64,000 bases of DNA, taken from contig NC_050097.1 of NCBI RefSeq assembly GCF_902167145.1, positions 142,625,982-142,689,981 on the forward strand. Reading direction: 5' to 3'. A model generated the notes under the pieces. It saw only the letters and a list, made by a program, of their open reading frames with translations. It made no database searches and had not been told where the DNA came from. The position numbers and the translations under genes were made by a program. Shown here one piece after another: positions 57,864 to 64,000 of the stretch. This stretch comes from Zea mays. Taxonomy: Eukaryota > Streptophyta > Magnoliopsida > Poales > Poaceae. The stretch's first letter is position 1. Every line of letters starts with the position of its first letter.

Positions 57864-60800
57864 AACCGATTAGTAAGTTGTCACATGGAAAATAGAGAAC
57901 AAGGCTCCTCAAATCGCGCCGTCAGAACGACTGAAGAAGATGACCATGGTACAGTAGCCAGAAAAATCTCAGATGCACTGAACCTCGCGGCCGGTGACCC
58001 ACGCGCTCGGATTCGCGCCGGCGCTTCGATTCGCGCCCAGTAACGCGCGGATAACTTTGTGCGGTGAAAGATCTTGGGCAAGAGATGAAGATGGGACACT
58101 GTAGTGCTCTGTCACCGTGCCAAGTTGCGCCGCAATGTGGCCGTACGACCATCGCCGTGATGCCGCTGTTCCTCGCGTCCCTGCTACGCCGTCATCCATT
58201 TCACCACATCGCCACAGACCGCTGTAAATAGTCAGTCCATCGTCTAAGTCATTACTTCAGTGAAAGCCACGATAGCGCTCGCGCTAGTGACTTCCCCTCT
58301 CTCCGGCCGCCAGCGCGCTCTCTCAAAATTGGATGCCATCGCCAATCGATGTTATAAATTAAGTGATCAACCAGGTCCGCTAGGTTATTACGCACCCAGC
58401 ACACTAACTCTCACCTCTGATCATCCACCAGAGCCTCTCAATTTCACGTTTCCTCCAAATTTGTTTTTCGCGACATCGTGAACACCTCGTCGTGGCCAGC
58501 CCTCTGCAGGCTAGTTCAAGCTTCTTGGCTTGATGTTCTAGCCTCCCTTAAGTCTCCTAATACTCATAGACCCATTTAATTGAACTAGACTGCCTTGAAT
58601 CACCAAGAACACATTGGATTATTCTCGGTTTTCGTCGTCGTCGTGAGCAGACATGCTCCGGTCCAGAATTGTGCAATTAATGGTCGGTTTCGGGTCGCCG
58701 AGGGTGGGATTAGGCGTCGGCCGAGCTAAGGCTTTGGTCATTAAGCATCTCGGCCGATACAGATTCGTCGGAGGGCGCGCTCACCGCCGTTCAACGTCGG
58801 GGACCTGGGTCTGCGAAGAAACAGAAGTGCACGGGCCTCTATGCGAATGTCAGAGACATAGAAGAATAGTGCTAAGGACTCTTTATGGGTTATTCAAATA
58901 GCCAGGGCCCTCTATGCAAAGACGCCAACACAGGCGCACGCGCGGGCTCGTTTTCCTGTTCGTGGGCCGACTCGGGCTGGTTTGAGCCCATTACTATTCA
59001 TTCGTTTTCCTTTTTTTCTACTAGGCTTAGGAAAATTGATAGAAAATTCTAGAAAAATGCTAAAAATATGAGACCAACTTTACTAGACTACTAAATTCCT
59101 CTAGTATTTAATAAAAATAGTTCCAAGATTTTTAGTCCCAACCAGGAATTATTCAACATTTAAGAAGGCCTAAACCTAGACTTTTGGAATTTTAGAAATT
59201 ACTTGATTACACCAAAAATCATAAAACTTTTTAAGTAAGCTTAATATGATAATTAGAGTCCTTGGGTGAAGTTTGACATGTTTTGGACATTGTTTGATCC
59301 CCAAACCCAAAACCCTAGCTTTCTAGGTAATATTTGCCTTATTCTAGTGGAGTAGTGACTCGGAAAACCCTAGTTTCCCTGGTGTACCGTGAAGGAAAGT
59401 TGTATTCAAGATACAATTTGATGTATCAATAATATAACTGCATATTCATAGCATCACATGAGCATTCATGTTTGTATATGGTTATGTATAGAAAACGAAG
59501 AAGTAAGTGTCGAAGAAGGAGAGACTACACCACAAACGGAGATTCCACCTGCCGGGAATAGTTTTTATTTTGATATGTGTGGAACAGATCCTGAATTACC
59601 TACAACACAAGGCAAGCCCCGGTGCATTTACCTTTTCCTTGTGATTTTAAACTCTTTATCACTTGAATGATGCATTAGGTGATAGGAGTTGGGTGTTAAG
59701 CCAATTGCTGCATTTCCTTCCTTGGAATTATTTACCCTTTCTATATTACCTGTTTTATTAAAAGGTTTTCTGATTCTAAGTCTTTCTTTAGAAACAAAAA
59801 TGTTTTGATTTTAACAAAAGATGATGCTTCAGATGGAATGGGATGTTTTCAAAAATAAAACTTGATGGTGGATCCATCATGGCCATGATGGGTTCAACAT
59901 CGGACAAGATGTACATTTGCCAGGTACCAAACTTTGGGATTTTAAATGATAAAGCTGAGACCGGGCGGGTGACTTGCACGAGAAGAGAGTCTCGGTGTAG
60001 TGTCACCGTCTGAGTCGATTAAGGACCATGTAGTTGTAGGCCTGATGATCAAGGACCTTTTAACTGGTCACATGCTTCATCATGGGTAAGCTTTGCCTCA
60101 GGCACACCAATACCAGAAAGGCCAACACGCAATGGGAGTGGAGAGATGGTGAGAGTAGCGTGTACCCTCCATGGCAAGAGGCTGGATGGTGGTGTATCTG
60201 TGCTCTCGGTTGGCGTGAACCCGGTCTGGTCTTGAGAAACCTGGTGGCGAGTTGACATATGCAAGGGTTAAGTGCTACATATGTCGTGTGATTGGAGATC
60301 CCCAGCTGGGTATTAATCGATTCGGATCGCTGTTACTTCTCGGACATGAAGACTTGGTCACTGATTTACACGTAGCAATCCAGTAAAGTAAAAAGGGATG
60401 ATAAAAGATGGCTAGTGTAGGCCAAAGGCTTGAACTAGGGTAGAAAGAACTCTAGATTCAGGTAATGACTTAAACTGATAATAAAACTGGATTTTTAAGG
60501 ATCCACTGTTAGTAAGCATTTCTGCAAACAGAGTCTTTGAATCTTGAATAGCCTTACCTTGACTCCCTCAAGCCAGCATATCCTTGAGAGTCTTTTCTTT
60601 TGTCGGGTAAGACTTGCGAAAGTACACTCCGTACTTAGGGTTTTCGAACCCATGTTGTTGTAGGTGAGGAAACAACAGACTTTTGCTGTTTTTGTTCAAA
60701 GGTGGTACCCAAGGAAGAGCACCAGAAGTGAAGTGGTCGCGGGAGGATGTTGGCGTCCCACTTTAAAAACAATAAACTTGTGTGCGGGAGGGTGTTTTGC

Positions 60801-61093
60801 CTCCCTAGTCTGTAATAATAATATTTTATGCACTCGTAATACCCTGGTATTGTAATAATAATACTCTCTATATATTTTATGAATGTAAATTAAGTTATTG
60901 TAACATGCTTCCGCTTATTCTTTCCTCCGATGTGATGTAATATCTACGTGACGGGTGAAGCGCTCTTGGGCGAAATGATGAGGATACAGTTACCGAACTT
61001 GTCAAGTAATTATGTGCATCTACAGGGTTGTTCAAGGTCCTTAGGACAAGGACAACTGTAGGTGGGCCTAATACCTTGGGAGGTTCCGTCACA
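57864..61093 (+). repeat. E1 3' LTR, lacking its first ~0.8 kb
   Basis: The right part matches 1-1028. The left part aligns with the reversed E7 LTR: for example ATGGTACAGT... near 57943, TATAAATT at 58353-58360 and TTTAATTGAACTAGA near 58573. It begins where B ends, so B inserted in U3. It contains the near-palindrome 59869-59896. No gene supported. Confidence 0.88.
58353..58360 (+). promoter_or_regulatory. TATA box in E1 3' LTR
   Basis: TATAAATT at the position homologous to the E7 TATA box. Confidence 0.6.
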
Positions 61094-61840
61094 GGTCGGA
61101 TACGTGGATCGTCCGACTGCGTGCGCGGACTGTCTGGCCATATGGCGGGACCGTCCGTGACCGTATGAGGACCTTCTATCGCTGTATGTAGACCGTCTGA
61201 CTGGGTAGTTTAGGGCTTGTGTAGCATGTGGCGGCTCGGACGCATATCTCGGTAATTCATTAAAAATGGGACTGGTCGTTGCTGGCCCAGACGGTCCGCG
61301 CTCACGTGCGAACTGTCCGGACATGTGCATATTGGCTAATTTATTGCTGATGTGCATAGGAGGTTGTGGTTGCTCAGGGTATGTGTCCATCGGCATCCCA
61401 TAAAGGGGTTGTGACTGGTCGTGACAACTTGTAGCCGATGAATTATGCGTGTTTTCCCCCAATTCAACCTCGTGCGAAGGAAAATTTGCAACAGTAGATT
61501 TATCAAACGCACATACTAGCCGTTTATAATCCTTTTGTATACCCCTACGATATGTTGTATTTGCTCTCGCTGTTGATCTATGCAAGCTTTAAGAGATTGG
61601 ATCTCGTTGGTGTTACTTACATTGGGGTATCCGTTGTGGATCGGAGCGAAGCCAGATCAGTCGCCCGTTGCCGAACGACCTTGTTGTTCCTACCACCTTG
61701 AAGTTGGCAAGGAACTTCGCCTTTGCTTCTTGGATCAGCTGCTCCTTGAACTGGAGCTATTTGTCAGCCGGCAAGGTTTCCCAAGTTGGCTCTATGATAT
61801 TGCTAGGGGAGACGTTAGAGTCATCCCTTGAACCGGCCAT
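61094..61840 (-). pseudogene. gag: E0 gag start, disrupted by E1
   Basis: ATG at 61840 (MAGSRDDSNVSPSN) about 35 bp from the primer site. A stop (near 61757) and a frameshift (near 61620) follow. The frame then runs through VANFPSHEVELGENTHNS, a Pro/His/Met-rich segment (EQPQPPMHISNKLANMHM) and Arg/Ser repeats to the E1 border at 61093. It resembles the N-terminal part of grass Tat-type gag proteins. The remainder would lie left of the window beyond E1. Confidence 0.6.
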
Positions 61841-61874
61841 TGAGGGTCGATCTGATAGGTCTATATGTGTTTTA

Positions 61875-61890
61875 CCCAGTGGAGTCGCCA
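61875..61890 (-). other. E0 primer-binding site
   Basis: TGGCGACTCCACTGGG on the minus strand, a form common in Tat-type elements, a few bases inside the LTR border. Confidence 0.65.
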
Positions 61891-61895
61891 AAATG

Positions 61896-62020
61896 TGTGT
61901 TGACACCGATCCGGGCTCCAATCACTGCGTCGAGAACTAGCGGCGGTGTCCTCTGCAGAGGCGAGGACGGTCCGTGGCCAGGGGCCAGAAGGTCCGCGAC
62001 CTGGTGCAGGGCTCGGGTTT
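61896..62020 (-). repeat. E0 5' LTR fragment
   Basis: Starts TGTTGACACCGATCC on the plus strand next to the primer site and is GC-rich with AGGACGGTCCGTGG and GGTCCGCGACCTGG phrases. It loses that character near 62020; no far end is recognised, so it is probably truncated. Confidence 0.5.
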
Positions 62021-62024
62021 AGAC

Positions 62025-62190
62025 GAGCAGTTCAAACGCACCATAGAACATCTTATGATTACTATAAAAACAATAAAAAATACACCATGGGACATGGCAG
62101 TAGTAATACACGAGCAGTTCACAACGCACCATAGAACTTCTTGTGACTACAATTAGAACAATAAAAAAATACACCATGGAACATATTACA
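62025..62190. repeat. Two ~85-bp tandem copies
   Basis: GAGCAGTTCAAACGCACCAT... (about 62025) and GAGCAGTTCACAACGCACCA... (about 62110) each end in AATACACCATGG(G/A)ACAT. Origin unknown. Confidence 0.75.
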
Positions 62191-63050
62191 AATTTTACAA
62201 TGTAATATTAAAATACACCCAAACGGCAAGTGTTAATGAATATTCAAATAAAGTGAAATATTTGAAGTATGCTAGCATGAAAATATTTTTTTACCAATGA
62301 AAAATAATACAAAAGCATGAAAATTTTAAGGGAAGAGACGAGCCACAATTTGTTTTGTAGGGGAACTATGTTGTCATTCTGAAACATATGTGGAGTACGA
62401 TATATGAGCTAACTAAACTAGTGTGTATGGACCAAAAGGAAACCACCAGGTCGGTTGAAGAAAATCTGGCCCAACGGTAGCCCAGTAAAAAAAATAAAAA
62501 ACAGCACATGGAAGGGAGTGGTCGGGGACTTACTTTCCTCTGCCTAGCTGGACGCATTGTAATGCAGTGTTGGCATTGGCATGATCAACAAATTCAGTTG
62601 ATTCTAAGATATTCGTGGTAATTTTTAAGGAAAAAGTCTACGTAACCTTCCTTCCAACCTTTAGATTTTTAGGTGTAGTCTATTTCACTCTTTCACCCTT
62701 AAAAGTTAAAACCAGTTATTTAATCCACTCAATTTTAAATACCGGAAAAATTACCACCTAGGTAGTTTTAGTTGATGGTTTTGAACTATTGATAACATGA
62801 AATTGATTTAAGTGATACCAGTTTTTTTCTATTTGAGTTCCACGTGATCTAACAGTATCTAAAATTTATATAATTTCACACACAAATTGGTAATAATATT
62901 TTATATGTACCCTAATTTTTCTAAAATTTTAAGAGTAGCAACTTAATTATTAAAAACAAAAACTATATGAAAAAGATTAATATTTTTATCCCTAATTTAT
63001 TTTTTATCCTCTGAGACTAAAACTTTTACTAGCACTAATCGATATTATTA
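62191..63050. other. AT-rich intergenic DNA, possible old transposon relic
   Basis: No gene. The part at about 62640-62780 (CCTTTAGATTTTTAGGTG..., ACCGGAAAAATTACCACC) has the style of small non-autonomous DNA transposons common in grasses. I see no clear terminal repeats or target duplication. Confidence 0.35.
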
Positions 63051-64000
63051 GAGCAACCCCAGCAGAACCCCTAAAGCAAGTCGTAAATTGGTTTTTAGGA
63101 AAAAAACGTACTTTCAGCACTCCAACACTTCCCTCTTCTTCTCCCCATTAACTTCGCGTCCCGAATACCTAGCCCTCTCTCCCGCAAATTTCCGTGTCGT
63201 GGATTCGTCCCCAATCCTCTCGGCGCGCGCATGTAGCTGTGTCCCTCGTTTTTTTTTCTCACGTGCATATTATGTTGGTGGCTGCACAGCGGGTAGCTTT
63301 GCTGGCGACGGGCGGTGGAGGAGGCGGCAGCCGTCGTCGCCCCTGGGCTGGGAGTGTGAGATGGAGCCTGCACGCTATGGTGCTACAAGTTCGCCGATCC
63401 AATCCATCGGTGGTAGGTTCCCCCGAAGTCACATGGCCACCGACTCAAGCAGATGTTGCTCCTGGATAGATGCTTCAATTCGAGGAATTTTCTGGACAAC
63501 TCCATTAGTTGTAGGAACTTCATCATGTTCTTCGCAAGAACCTCCCTGCCAATACAAAGCCAAATCCTACCTCTCTCATCCCCATACTTCTCTCAGATTG
63601 GAATGTGCCTAGATCCCATTTCCGACTCCTACAGTTTCATTTGTAAATGGAATGTGTGTGCAGCAGATGCAGTTTTATTTGTAATGGAATGAGTGTGCAA
63701 TAGCTGCAGTTTCATTTCATTTTGAATGTGAATGTGTATGCAAATGCAATTTTATTTATAATGGAATGAGTGTGCAACAGCTGCAGTTTCATTTGATTTT
63801 GAATGTGAATGTTTATGCAGATGCGGTTTTACTTGTACAAGTTGGTACAAGTTTTTTTGAATGTGTTGGTAGAAACACTTAGATTCAGTTCGGTGTATTC
63901 CAATGTGAGTTCACAAAATCATTTGTACTATGTTTTAAATGATGCACGGTAAAAACAAGATAAATTGGAGGATCATTCACTAGCAGCAGCTACTACTCGG
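63051..64000. other. Unclassified sequence to the window end
   Basis: Starts near an AGAGCAACCCCAGCAGAACC phrase that resembles the ends of some grass DNA transposons. The ORF at 63088-63612 shows no recognised domain and a competing frame overlaps it, so it is not called. Two ~92-bp repeats (TAATGGAATGAGTGTGCAA type) lie at about 63678-63850. Confidence 0.35.

Larger units (their letters stand above)
1..61093 (+). mobile_element. E1: outer Tekay-like chromovirus, 5' end outside window, heavily nested
   Basis: The sequence at 1-1028 recurs at about 60066-61093, so these are the ends of two LTRs of one plus-strand element. After the first copy come a primer site, an orf0, gag, a zinc knuckle and an aspartic protease in order. 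The coding part is split by E3 at 2097/9924 and by E4 at 11851. The rest of pol and the first ~0.8 kb of the 3' LTR are missing. The two LTR pieces differ at roughly 48 of 1028 positions by eye, making this the oldest datable element here. The protein sequences closely match those of E7, which shows the complete plan. Its right TSD would be GGTCG at 61094-61098; the left one lies outside the window. Confidence 0.9.

Noticed and set aside
61010..61585. 191-residue minus-strand ORF taken as one gene
   Set aside because: It crosses the E1/E0 border at 61093; only the part right of 61093 belongs to E0 gag, and the true start is at 61840.
63088..63612. Possible host gene of 174 residues
   Set aside because: Competing overlapping frames, no domain, and surrounding repeats; not enough evidence to call a gene.
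1..64000. rRNA or tRNA genes
   Set aside because: No cloverleaf or rRNA-like stretch noticed; tRNA-like matches are only the short primer-binding sites.

Overview
This is plant nuclear DNA, almost certainly from a grass. The window is a nest of LTR retrotransposons with no convincing host gene, rRNA, tRNA or CRISPR. The reasoning: Tekay-type chromovirus polyproteins with plant initiator-Met tRNA primer sites, Tat-lineage polyproteins with a second RNase H domain, 5-bp target-site duplications (TSDs), and GC-rich LTRs of 2.5-4 kb as seen in large grass genomes. The species cannot be named from sequence alone.

Layout, outermost first. (E0) A minus-strand Tat-like element survives only as a broken gag start and an LTR piece at 61094-62020. 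(E1) A plus-strand Tekay-like chromovirus starts left of the window and ends at 61093; it keeps 5' LTR sequence, orf0, gag and protease, and most of its 3' LTR. Three elements lie in E1. (E3) 2098-9923, minus, no coding capacity, splits gag (TSD CCGAG). (E4) 11852-~17575, minus, splits the reverse transcriptase (RT) region and is truncated. (B) ~17575-57863, a minus-strand Tat element, lies in E1's 3' LTR and has lost its own 3' LTR. (A) 26008-53584, a plus-strand Tat element, sits in the RT of B (TSD GATTC). (E7) 35049-48721, minus, a nearly intact Tekay-like chromovirus, sits in an antisense gene of A (TSD ATATC). The deepest stack is E0 > E1 > B > A > E7. LTR divergence counted by eye (E1 ~4.7%, A ~4%, E7 ~1%, E3 ~0.25%) agrees with the nesting order.

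The most unusual content is in A and B. Each carries two genes on the strand opposite gag-pol, between pol and the 3' LTR. One is a short, acidic, low-complexity ORF with a TATA box about 80-90 bp upstream. The other is a four-exon gene whose first exon resembles the 'putative gypsy-type transposon' domain and whose last exons encode coiled coil. Its three short GT-AG introns are conserved in position and phase between A and B. A 41-bp repeat array lies upstream of this gene. An 88-89-bp hairpin repeat array lies between its 3' end and the end of pol, where the two transcription units converge. Both elements also share an amber codon between protease and RT.

All coding regions are damaged except orf0 of E1 and E7 and the acidic ORF of A. 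E7 is closest to intact, but has a one-base gag frameshift and a substituted protease active-site glycine. To the right of E0 (62020-64000) there is AT-rich unclassified intergenic DNA with short repeats and possible relics of DNA transposons.
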